From positions 1 to 20,081 of the IMG/VR virus record IMGVR_UViG_3300010885_033898: 20,081 nt of DNA. One strand, written 5' to 3'. Origin of the DNA: a virus. Position numbers and translations under genes: made by a program. Below, one piece after another: positions 8,173 to 15,053 of this stretch. The first letter of the stretch is position 1. Each line of letters opens with the position of its first letter. The notes below the pieces were generated by a model that searched no databases, had not been told where the DNA came from, and saw only the letters and a list, made by a program, of their open reading frames with translations.

Positions 8173-9610
8173 GGTGATTATCAAAGACGAAGTTAATGTC
8201 AAGATAGAAAATTTAGACCTTGACACACGAAAAGCATTGGTGAAAAAATTCAAATACGAAGATCCTACAGCACGGTTTAGACCGGCCTATAAATTAGGTC
8301 GTTGGGATGGCACTGTGACTTTTTTCGGTCTCGGTGGTACTACCTATCTTAGTATGCTTGAACAGGTATTGGAACATCTAGAACAAAAAAACTACTACAT
8401 CGAAGTTGAAGATCAACGTCAAAGCCCTTCACTAGAATTTCCTGAAATTTCTGAGGATTTTTGGGGTAATACTTGTTGGCCAACTGGTCATAGGTTTGAA
8501 GGTCAACTGATAAGATTGAGAAATGATCAGGTGGAGGTTGTGAATAATTTTTTAAAGAATCCACAATGTCTGCAAGAAGTTGCCACTGGTGCAGGCAAAA
8601 CTATAATGACCGCAACTTTGTCAAAAATCTGTGAAAAATATGGCCGGACAATAATCATTGTTCCTAACAAATCATTAGTAGAACAAACCGAAGAAGACTT
8701 TATTAATTGCGGGTTAGACGTTGGTGTATACTACGGTGATAGAAAAAATTTAGACAAAACACATACTGTATGTACTTGGCAAAGTTTGAATATACTAGAT
8801 AAAAAATCACAAAATGATGCCGAACTTTTAAGCCTTGCTGATTTTTTAGAAGGTGTGCAAACAATTATTGTTGATGAAGTTCACATGGCCAAAGCAGATG
8901 TACTAAAAAAATTACTGACATATAACCTTGCTAACGCACCTATACGTTGGGGACTTACTGGCACTATTCCAAAGATGGAAATGGAATACCAAAGTCTACG
9001 ATGTAGTTTAGGTGATGTCATACATCGTGTATCTGCACATGATCTACAACAAAAGGGAATACTAAGCCAATGTCATGTTAATATTATTCAAACTGCTGAA
9101 CATAAAGAATTTGGTAGCTATGCAGAAGAATTAAAATATTTGGTCACTGATTCAAGTAGAATGACATACATTAGTAATTTGATTAAAGTAATAGCAGAAG
9201 GCGGAAACACACTGGTATTGGTAGATAGAATTGAATCTGGCAAATTTATAGTGAATGAAATACCGGACAGTGTATTCATATCAGGTGAAGTTAAAACAAA
9301 GGATCGTAAAGAAGAATATGATGAAATTAAAACAAGTACTAACAAGATTATTGTGGCGACTTACGGTGTGGCCGCTGTTGGTATTAATATCCCTAGGATT
9401 TTTAATCTGGTTCTTTTGGAATCCGGAAAGAGCTTTACAAGGGTTATACAATCAATTGGGCGAGGTATTCGAAAAGCAGAAGACAAAGACTTTGTTCAAA
9501 TCTGGGATATAACAGGCGCTACAAAATACGCCAAAAAACACTTAACCGAAAGGAAAAAATTCTATAAGGAAGCAAAATATCCCTTCACTATAGAAAAAGT
9601 AAAATACTAA
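8159..9610 (+). CDS. uvsW: UvsW superfamily 2 DNA helicase (TTG start)
   Basis: UvsW unwinds D-loops and R-loops, regresses stalled forks and shifts T4 from origin-dependent to recombination-dependent replication. Visible motifs: an N-terminal domain with RPAYKLGRWDG (41-51), a Q-motif-like RNDQVEVVNNF, Walker A ATGAGKT at 142-148, DEVH at 239-242, GLTGT at 265-269, and domain 2 ending with GVAAVGINIP and QSIGRGIRKA near 431-440. At 483 residues it is close to T4 UvsW (about 500). The TTG at 8159 is chosen because AAGGA lies 8 nt upstream and MATCKVIIKDEV gives a sensible N-terminus. It starts inside the end of the preceding gene, so the two are probably coupled. Confidence 0.95.
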   Translation: MATCKVIIKDEVNVKIENLDLDTRKALVKKFKYEDPTARFRPAYKLGRWDGTVTFFGLGGTTYLSMLEQVLEHLEQKNYYIEVEDQRQSPSLEFPEISEDFWGNTCWPTGHRFEGQLIRLRNDQVEVVNNFLKNPQCLQEVATGAGKTIMTATLSKICEKYGRTIIIVPNKSLVEQTEEDFINCGLDVGVYYGDRKNLDKTHTVCTWQSLNILDKKSQNDAELLSLADFLEGVQTIIVDEVHMAKADVLKKLLTYNLANAPIRWGLTGTIPKMEMEYQSLRCSLGDVIHRVSAHDLQQKGILSQCHVNIIQTAEHKEFGSYAEELKYLVTDSSRMTYISNLIKVIAEGGNTLVLVDRIESGKFIVNEIPDSVFISGEVKTKDRKEEYDEIKTSTNKIIVATYGVAAVGINIPRIFNLVLLESGKSFTRVIQSIGRGIRKAEDKDFVQIWDITGATKYAKKHLTERKKFYKEAKYPFTIEKVKY

Positions 9611-10114
9611 ATGCAAATATTAACATTAGAAAACAAAACATTCTATCTCAATGACCTACCTGAAGAGATAGATGAAGACGTTAGATTCGCTGTACTCGAT
9701 AACAGCGACCATCAGGCACCAGACTATTTTTATATTCCATTAATATTCCTAGAGAGCTTTACAGGTCCAGCAGTGGTGCTAAAAATAGGAGATCACGAAC
9801 TTACTATGCCGTTAGATTGGTGTACTATAGTTGGAGACCCTGAAGGTCCTGATATGGAAGTTTTACCAATTACTAGTTTAAATGATCGAGGATTTAGAAC
9901 ATTTTGTTTTAATCCACTAAGCAGTTTTAGACCAGAATTCCACGATATTGATATTATAAATGTATATCAAGATGTTAAATGGTACTTCCCTAAAATGCGT
10001 CCTGGACAACTGCTATGTACACCACTACATGCCGGAGAAAAACCTCTCTGTGCTTATTTTGTTAAAGAAGTATCAAGACAAAGTGAAATAGTAGATTATA
10101 CAAGGTGTTGGTAA
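9611..10114 (+). CDS. Conserved T4-like phage protein of unknown function
   Basis: The 167-residue product begins immediately after the uvsW stop. It reads as a folded beta-rich protein without signal peptide or membrane segment. Segments such as FAVLDNSDHQAPDYFYIPLIFLESF, LDWCTIVGD, ITSLNDRGF, FNPLSSFRPEFHDIDI and YQDVKWYFPKMRPGQLL look strongly constrained. I recall similar proteins next to uvsW in marine T4-like phages, without a function. There is no good Shine-Dalgarno, so it is probably translated by coupling to uvsW. Confidence 0.88.
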   Translation: MQILTLENKTFYLNDLPEEIDEDVRFAVLDNSDHQAPDYFYIPLIFLESFTGPAVVLKIGDHELTMPLDWCTIVGDPEGPDMEVLPITSLNDRGFRTFCFNPLSSFRPEFHDIDIINVYQDVKWYFPKMRPGQLLCTPLHAGEKPLCAYFVKEVSRQSEIVDYTRCW

Positions 10115-10117
10115 AAA

Positions 10118-10411
10118 ATGGGAACTTTGACACCTGGCGCAACTTACATTTACGAGCGGGTAAACGATGAAGTATATGCCCGTGAAGAAGGCGCTGCCCC
10201 TAGTACTAGAAAGTTAATAGGACATGGATACGATCCGAGAACTTCAGATGGTAGACCTTTATTCGATAGCATAATGGAAGATAAATTGTGGGGTGATATT
10301 CGTCGAGAGGCTAAATCCAATCTCACTTTACAAGAAGCATTGGAACGTGTTAAAATAACATACTACTTAACTAAAGACTACGAAACAAGATATGGCAACC
10401 GCAAAACTTGA
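10118..10411 (+). CDS. Small conserved protein of unknown function
   Basis: The 97-residue product starts with MGTLTPGATYIYERVNDEVYAREEGA, a short beta-type segment, followed by a helical C-terminal half (LWGDIRREAKSNLTLQEALERVKITYYLTKDY). I recall proteins beginning this way in marine T4-like phages but know no function. An AAGGTG sequence about 11 nt upstream may serve as ribosome binding site. Its 3' end overlaps the next gene by 20 nt. Confidence 0.82.
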   Translation: MGTLTPGATYIYERVNDEVYAREEGAAPSTRKLIGHGYDPRTSDGRPLFDSIMEDKLWGDIRREAKSNLTLQEALERVKITYYLTKDYETRYGNRKT

Positions 10412-10856
10412 TATTAAACGAGAACTGAACGCAGTAGATTTAAAGAACTACAACTTCTACGATAATCTCACAGACGAAGAAAAAAAAGCATTTAGTCCGT
10501 ATATCCTGATGAGATATACAGCCAATGTCCAGGGTGATAGAGATACACAAGAATGGTTTTTAGAAATGACCAACGAAATGGTTAATAAGAATCATTGGAC
10601 ATTGAGTAAAAATCATAAACCCCTGTTATGGAAATTGTTTGCCGGAGTCGGCACAGGTGCTACTGCGTTTCATCCATACTTGGCCGCAGGTAAAAAAGAA
10701 AAAGCAGTTAAAATAGAAAAACTATTGGCTGAACTATACCCTGCTATGAAGATGGACGAGATTAAATTATTAGTCAGCTTGATGGATAAACAAGATAAAG
10801 AAGAACTGTTTGACAAAATGGGATTTGATAAAAAGCAAAGAAAGGAATACGAATGA
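10392..10856 (+). CDS. 62: Probable clamp-loader small subunit (gp62-like)
   Basis: T4 gp62 joins gp44 to load the gp45 sliding clamp. This 154-residue protein has the outline I associate with short marine gp62 proteins: a helical N-terminus, SPYILMRYTANVQ (compare YPPFIxNxCLS), EMTNEMVNKNHWTL, AFHPYLAAGKKEKAVKIEKLL, an EIKLLVSLMDKQDKEEL helix and a lysine-rich end. All matches are from memory and weak in sequence, so the call is tentative. It overlaps both neighbours (20 nt upstream; the ATGA-type overlap downstream), so it is part of the tight run of small genes. No gp44 or gp45 gene is in the window. Confidence 0.55.
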   Translation: MATAKLDIKRELNAVDLKNYNFYDNLTDEEKKAFSPYILMRYTANVQGDRDTQEWFLEMTNEMVNKNHWTLSKNHKPLLWKLFAGVGTGATAFHPYLAAGKKEKAVKIEKLLAELYPAMKMDEIKLLVSLMDKQDKEELFDKMGFDKKQRKEYE

Positions 10857-11140
10857 AGTTTAGAAAAAAACCAGTAGTAATCGACGCTATCCAATTTGAA
10901 TATAGCGAACGTGGCATTTATGAACTTCAGACGTTCTGCGGAACCGCCCTAGGCAACTTCCGTAAAGAACGTCATCCATCCGCCAAAGGCGAAGCAGAGA
11001 TTGGCACATTAGAAGATGGCATCCATCTAACTGTTAAACATATTGCCACAGAAGGCGATTGGATTATTAAAGGTGTGCAAGGCGAGTTCTATGCTTGCAA
11101 ACCGGATATCTTTGAAGCTACCTACGAAAAAATTGAATGA
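10853..11140 (+). CDS. Small widespread phage protein of unknown function
   Basis: The 95-residue product matches a small protein found in many unrelated phages, typified by an MKYRKKPVVIEA-like start and a [25 protein letters not shown]-like end. Here these read [15 protein letters not shown] and [20 protein letters not shown]. The function of that group is unknown to me. It has AAGGA 7 nt before the ATG and overlaps the preceding stop by four bases (ATGA). Its base composition is somewhat more GC-rich than the flanking genes, which would fit acquisition from elsewhere. Confidence 0.88.
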   Translation: [95 protein letters not shown]

Positions 11141-11832
11141 TGGAACTAGTGGAACAACCTTTTGATTGTGTACATTGCGGTAAGAGTTTTATGAAGGAAA
11201 AAACTCTGTTTGCCCATATGTGCGAGCAAAAAAGGCGTGCCATGCAACAAACTGAGAAACGTGTTCAAACTGGTTTTATGGCGTTTAATAGATGGTATCA
11301 ATTAACACAGAACGCTAAAAAAAATAAGACCTACGAAGAATTTTGTAAGAGCAGTTACTACAACGCTTTTGTAAAATTTGGAAGTTTTATTAATAACGTA
11401 GGACCACTATATCCGGATAGGTTTATAGACCATGTGATTAAAAGCGGTGTTAAACTTGACCACTGGGCTAGAGACGAATTGTACGAAACATATCTATACG
11501 ATATGATTAAAATAGAACCAGTTGAATCTGCGGTACAGAGAACATTACAAACTATGATGGAATGGGGCGATAATAGTCAGGCACAATTTAATCATTATTT
11601 TAATTACATTAATTTGAATAGAGCAGTACACGATATGCGTAATGCAAAAATATCACCATGGGTTATATTGAATTGTAAATCAGGCAAAGATATGTTGAAT
11701 AAGTTCAGCGACGAACAACTAGATATGATTGCACCTGCGTTTGATCTACCATTTTGGTTAAAAAACTTTAAACAAAATCCCGCAGATGTTGCCCTAGTAC
11801 AGGAAATATGTAAAGAGGCCGGCATAGAATGA
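11137..11832 (+). CDS. C2HC zinc-finger protein of unknown function
   Basis: Residues 11-29 carry a single C2HC finger (C11, C14, H27, C29; CVHCGKSFMKEKTLFAHMC), likely a DNA- or protein-binding module. The remaining 200 residues are helical, with aromatic-rich segments (YEEFCKSSYYNAFVKFGSFI, GVKLDHWARDELYETYLYDM) and a C-terminal GKDMLNKFSDEQLDMIAPAFDLPFWLKNF. I recall no named family. It overlaps both the preceding and following genes by four bases (ATGA), so it is translated together with the 125-residue gene and the mini-DnaE gene. A role in replication or late transcription is a guess from position and the finger. Confidence 0.86.
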   Translation: MMELVEQPFDCVHCGKSFMKEKTLFAHMCEQKRRAMQQTEKRVQTGFMAFNRWYQLTQNAKKNKTYEEFCKSSYYNAFVKFGSFINNVGPLYPDRFIDHVIKSGVKLDHWARDELYETYLYDMIKIEPVESAVQRTLQTMMEWGDNSQAQFNHYFNYINLNRAVHDMRNAKISPWVILNCKSGKDMLNKFSDEQLDMIAPAFDLPFWLKNFKQNPADVALVQEICKEAGIE

Positions 11833-12206
11833 GAGAGTTTTGTCAAAAACATAATATCACTGTTGTTAATACTAGTAAAAGATTTGCAAGATATAAACCC
11901 GTCAACTATCAGTATTTTAGTGATCCTAAAGATTATAATGTAATTAACGACTCTCATATTATACATGAAACCGAACCATTATACACGATAGAGATACCGC
12001 TAAGTGAGTTAGAACGTATTAAAGAATTTGAAGAGCAGGTCTTTAATAATATGAAACAAAATGGAGCACACCATTATCAAATGTTTGAAGTTATGATGGA
12101 GCAAAAACATAAAGAAAAAAGCCTACGAGACAAACATCCAGCGGTGAAAAAAGCATACGAACATTATAGCCTTATATTGAAATTAGCAGAAAGCGGAGAA
12201 TTGTAA
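11829..12206 (+). CDS. Small hypothetical protein coupled to the mini-DnaE gene
   Basis: The 125-residue product is not recognised. The first half is beta-like (NITVVNTSKRFARYKPVNYQYF, HETEPLYTIEIPLSELERI); the second half is helical and charged (EEQVFNNMKQNGAHHYQMFEVMMEQKHKEK ending in a YEHYSLILKLAESGEL helix). The ATG overlaps the previous stop by four bases with GAGG upstream, and its stop overlaps the next ATG (TAATG). Strict coupling on both sides suggests its product acts with the zinc-finger protein and the polymerase-like protein; this is inference. Confidence 0.83.
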   Translation: MREFCQKHNITVVNTSKRFARYKPVNYQYFSDPKDYNVINDSHIIHETEPLYTIEIPLSELERIKEFEEQVFNNMKQNGAHHYQMFEVMMEQKHKEKSLRDKHPAVKKAYEHYSLILKLAESGEL

Positions 12207-12787
12207 TGCCAGATATTGACATCGATTTCTTAGACAGAACAAAAATACTTGATGTTATTAAACATGTACCTGCGACAATCAAAGATGCAAATGGCACTTT
12301 TAAAAAGCACAATACCGGAGTTTATTGTCACACTATTCCAATTAATCCATTAACTGGTATGTCAAGCATTGACTACAAAGAAGCAGATAGCAGAGGATAT
12401 TTTAAAATTGATTTTTTAAATGCAGGGGTATATAAAAATGTTCGTGACGAAAACCATTTAATTTATTTGATGAATAACGAACCATTGTGGGATCTGTTAG
12501 AACAAGATGATTTTAGTAGTATGCTATTCCATGTAGGGGAACATGGCACAGTATTAAAACAAATGAAACCAAAATCAGTGCTTGAACTTGCGGCAGTATT
12601 GGCAATGATACGCCCAGCTAAACGTTATCTAATTGGGCAAGATTGGACTACTGTTAATAAAGAAGTTTGGATAAAACCTGAGAACGATGATTACTATTTT
12701 AAGAAGGCACATGCTGTGGCCTACGCTATGGCCATTGTGGTTCAAATGAATCTTATCTGTGAACAGATTAGTTACGGATTTTCTTGA
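12206..12787 (+). CDS. Miniature DnaE-like (DNA polymerase III alpha, family C) catalytic-core protein
   Basis: This 193-residue protein contains, in the right order, the hallmark segments of the bacterial replicative polymerase DnaE. MPDIDIDF (D3, D5) matches PDFDVDF with catalytic D401 and D403 of E. coli. KHNTGV (34-39) matches [15 protein letters not shown] (64-72, D69) matches LVKFDFLGL with catalytic D555. [28 protein letters not shown] (108-137) matches [39 protein letters not shown] (165-175) matches FNKSHSAAYAL. E. coli DnaE is 1160 residues; here the PHP, most of the fingers and thumb, the clamp-binding and OB parts are missing, and the spacing between catalytic aspartates is shortened. 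Both ends are normal (GGAG before the ATG; TAATG coupling), so it is not a truncated fragment. Activity is unknown; T4-like phages normally use the family B polymerase gp43. Confidence 0.82.
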   Translation: [193 protein letters not shown]

Positions 12788-13151
12788 CCGTACGTACTAA
12801 TTGTATACTTTTACGTTTGATGCGCTTTTCGGCAATTTCACTGAGGTTGACTGTGGGACCAAACATAATCTCAATATCCTTACTATTGAATGTCTTTATA
12901 TAACCCCTAAAAACTATCATATCTTGTTTTAAAAAAATATTAATTGGTATTTTGCGATTACTTTCCCACCACCAACATTCTCCCAGATTTAAAAAAGATT
13001 GCTTATGTTGCTCTAGCTTGATACTGCTTAAATCATACATACTAGTGACATGATCATCGAAATTAATGATGATCCCGACGTATTCTATATCGTTTGACTT
13101 AATACATGTAATAAATGGAAATGATTGTTGAAAGTTGTTTTTGCTAAACAT
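12768..13151 (-). CDS. Conserved T4-like phage protein of unknown function
   Basis: The 127-residue product starts MFSKNNFQQSFPFITCI, continues with a beta-rich EYVGIIINFDDHVTSMYDLSSI, then the constrained GECWWWESNRKIPINIFLKQDM, FKTFNSKD-type and GPTVNLSEI segments, and ends in a very basic tail (KRIKRKSIQLVRTVKKIRN). I recall similar proteins in marine T4-like phages without known function. The basic tail suggests nucleic-acid contact. It converges on the mini-DnaE gene with a 20-nt overlap of coding ends and diverges from the structural gene with 21 nt between starts. No Shine-Dalgarno is visible. A TATAAATA on its strand lies about 40 nt upstream of the ATG. Confidence 0.85.
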   Translation of the reverse strand: MFSKNNFQQSFPFITCIKSNDIEYVGIIINFDDHVTSMYDLSSIKLEQHKQSFLNLGECWWWESNRKIPINIFLKQDMIVFRGYIKTFNSKDIEIMFGPTVNLSEIAEKRIKRKSIQLVRTVKKIRN

Positions 13152-13159
13152 TGGTTTAA

Positions 13160-13167
13160 AATAAATA
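13160..13167 (+). promoter_or_regulatory. T4-late-like promoter for the structural gene (AATAAATA, 5 nt before ATG)
   Basis: AATAAATA ends at 13167, the spacer is CTCTT and the ATG is at 13173. With T4 geometry, +1 is the A of the ATG. The motif falls in the 21-nt gap between two divergent genes. Confidence 0.65.
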
Positions 13168-13172
13168 CTCTT

Positions 13173-14057
13173 ATGCTAAAATGCCCAGTTTATTTATACA
13201 CCAATTTGTTCGACGTCATATTGGATTTGGATCAAAATACAAGGACTTATAATATTATGTATCAACGTGACCTCAAAATTCAAAAAGGACTGCAAAATAA
13301 GATACAGTTCCAATTCAAAAATAGCGATCAGAAACGATTGACAGTTAACAACGATACTTATGTCTTTAGTATGTTTAACATAATTGATCGACGCTTATTA
13401 ATAGAAAAAGAAATAGAAATACTTGACGACGGGACAACTACTAGTACACGTGGGTTGGGACTGTTAACCTTACGTGAAAGCGATACATTGAATTTGGATA
13501 ACGGCTATTATAAGTTTAGTGTTAAAAAATATAACAGCGACGGTACATACGACCCTGCATATTCCAATACCTATTACGGTATTAACGGTACATTGGAAAT
13601 ACTAGAAGATGTATTCCCGGTACTACAGCCCAGTCAAACATCTACTATCTTACAACCGCTTTATAATGTTGATCTAGATGCACAACGATTTGAATTTTAT
13701 AGCGGAAACTTTAGAGCACATCCGGAATTCCAATCAAATGCCGCTCTACATACTATGTCATTATATCTTAATAACTTTAAAGGTATTATAAAAATACAGG
13801 GCAGTCAGGAAAATAGCGTCGATACATTTGGTAACTTTTCTACAATTGACACATTAACTTATAATACCAATACCACAAGATTAATATATAGAAATTTTGT
13901 TGGCGTTTGGAGTTTTGTAAGAGCAATCTTTATTCCAGACAATTCTGGACAATACAACAACCAAAACTTTCTGAGCCCAAGTATGCCCGGCAATCCTACT
14001 CCAGGTATGGCATTCTATCCTAACGGAAAAGTTGACAAAATCATTTATAGATATTAA
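13173..14057 (+). CDS. Probable virion structural protein (baseplate/tail-fibre type)
   Basis: The product is 294 residues from the chosen ATG and is beta-rich throughout (VYLYTNLFDVILDLDQ, DLKIQKGLQNKIQFQFKNSDQK, VFSMFNIIDRRLLIEKEIEIL, GYYKFSVKKYNSDGTYDPAYSNTYYGINGTLEI, TRLIYRNFVGVWSFVRAIF). Such segments are usual in phage structural proteins with sandwich domains that bind fibres; an N-terminal domain like those of baseplate upper proteins (BppU type) is possible. An upstream in-frame ATG at 13125 is rejected because it would overlap the divergent gene and the promoter; an internal ATG at 13257 would discard a well-formed N-terminus. The late promoter 5 nt upstream fits a virion component. 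It stands alone, away from other recognisable structural genes. Confidence 0.82.
   Translation: MLKCPVYLYTNLFDVILDLDQNTRTYNIMYQRDLKIQKGLQNKIQFQFKNSDQKRLTVNNDTYVFSMFNIIDRRLLIEKEIEILDDGTTTSTRGLGLLTLRESDTLNLDNGYYKFSVKKYNSDGTYDPAYSNTYYGINGTLEILEDVFPVLQPSQTSTILQPLYNVDLDAQRFEFYSGNFRAHPEFQSNAALHTMSLYLNNFKGIIKIQGSQENSVDTFGNFSTIDTLTYNTNTTRLIYRNFVGVWSFVRAIFIPDNSGQYNNQNFLSPSMPGNPTPGMAFYPNGKVDKIIYRY
13191..13198 (-). promoter_or_regulatory. Possible late promoter TATAAATA for the minus-strand 127-residue gene
   Basis: On the minus strand this is an exact copy of the T4 late consensus TATAAATA. It would start transcription near 13185, giving a 34-nt leader before the ATG at 13151. It lies inside the plus-strand coding sequence, so it may be chance, and the leader has no Shine-Dalgarno. 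Confidence 0.35.
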
Positions 14058-14061
14058 AATA
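14055..14061 (+). promoter_or_regulatory. Weak late-like motif before the primase gene (TAAAATA, 5 nt before ATG)
   Basis: TAAAATA followed by GCTGT and the ATG at 14067 keeps the 5-nt spacing of the other motif-start pairs but departs from RTAAATA at two positions. No Shine-Dalgarno precedes the primase. It may be a degenerate member of the set or chance. Confidence 0.3.
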
Positions 14062-14066
14062 GCTGT

Positions 14067-15053
14067 ATGAGTCTCATACAGAACACACTATTAGCAGTCT
14101 TGCCTCCAAATCGCAAGAAGACTCCTAGTGGTTGGGATAGCTTTAATGCACCCTGTTGTCATCATAGAGGTAATAGACAAGACGATCGCAAACGTGGCGG
14201 TATAATGATTACTGGAGATTCATTCAGCTATCACTGCTTTAATTGTGGATTCAAAGCAGGTTGGAGCCCGGGTAAACTCCTTAGCACTAATACACGTAAA
14301 TTATTTAATTGGATGGGCATACCCGATATCGAAGTACAACGTATGGCCCTAGAAGCATTGAAAGATCAACAATCATTACCTGTTTATAAAAAACAATTTA
14401 GTTTTGATTTGGAAGATGTGGCACTACCAAACGAGTGCAAAACTATCGAACAATGGGTTAACGAAGGATCTAACGACCCCGATCTTGTTGCAGTTATTAA
14501 TTACATATTAGATCGTGGTATGAACTACGATTGGTATCCGTGGATGTGGAGTGCGGCTAATGGATATAGAGATCGTGTGATATTACCATTCTATCAAGAC
14601 GATAGAATTGTTGGCTATACAGGACGTAAAATTGTAGACGGGAAACCAAAATATCTAACCCATAGCCAACCTAGCTATGTGTTTAATCTAACAAGACAAC
14701 AAAATTCAAGAAAATATGTTATAGTAGTAGAAGGACAATTTGATGCAGTGGCAGTGGATGGTGTTGCTATAATGAGTAACGAAGCCAATGATGCACAAAT
14801 ATCAAGAATAAATTCATTGACCCGAGAAGTTATAGTGGTACCAGATAGAGATCGTGCTGGTGCTAAGATGTTAAAAACTGCATTAGATAACGGATGGTCA
14901 GTGAGCTTACCACCATGGAACAACGGCGTTAAAGATGTTGCCGATGCTGTTAAACAATACGGACGATTATATACATTAGCCACTATTTTACATTACAAAG
15001 AATCTAATCAGATAAAAATACAACTACTAAAGAAAAAACTAGAAAATGAATAA
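14067..15053 (+). CDS. 61: DNA primase (gp61-like, zinc and TOPRIM domains)
   Basis: The primase makes RNA primers for lagging-strand synthesis and works with the gp41 helicase as the primosome. The N-terminal zinc-binding domain shows C30, C31, H32, H33 and the C57-x2-C60 pair (YHCFNCGFKAGW). The catalytic TOPRIM domain shows VVEGQFDAVA with E222 and VPDRDRAG with D260 and D262. In between, YRDRVILPFYQDDRIVGYTGRKI resembles the N-terminal part of primase catalytic cores. At 328 residues it is close to T4 gp61 (342). The gene begins 10 nt after the structural gene, and its last 8 nt overlap the helicase start, so primase and helicase are coupled. Confidence 0.95.
   Translation: MSLIQNTLLAVLPPNRKKTPSGWDSFNAPCCHHRGNRQDDRKRGGIMITGDSFSYHCFNCGFKAGWSPGKLLSTNTRKLFNWMGIPDIEVQRMALEALKDQQSLPVYKKQFSFDLEDVALPNECKTIEQWVNEGSNDPDLVAVINYILDRGMNYDWYPWMWSAANGYRDRVILPFYQDDRIVGYTGRKIVDGKPKYLTHSQPSYVFNLTRQQNSRKYVIVVEGQFDAVAVDGVAIMSNEANDAQISRINSLTREVIVVPDRDRAGAKMLKTALDNGWSVSLPPWNNGVKDVADAVKQYGRLYTLATILHYKESNQIKIQLLKKKLENE

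Noticed and set aside
9595-9613. TAAAATA just before the gene at 9611 as another late motif
   Set aside because: It is part of the last uvsW codons, departs from RTAAATA, and the 4-nt spacing is outside the set; coupling to uvsW is sufficient.
12206-12787. Mini-DnaE gene as a frameshifted fragment of a larger polymerase gene
   Set aside because: Motifs from both the first catalytic aspartates and the late SHAAYA-like block lie in one uninterrupted frame with coupled start and a normal stop, and the neighbouring sequence codes for unrelated proteins.
13125-13172. Upstream ATG at 13125 for the structural gene
   Set aside because: It would overlap the start of the divergent gene and place the promoter motif inside the coding region; the ATG at 13173 fits the motif spacing.
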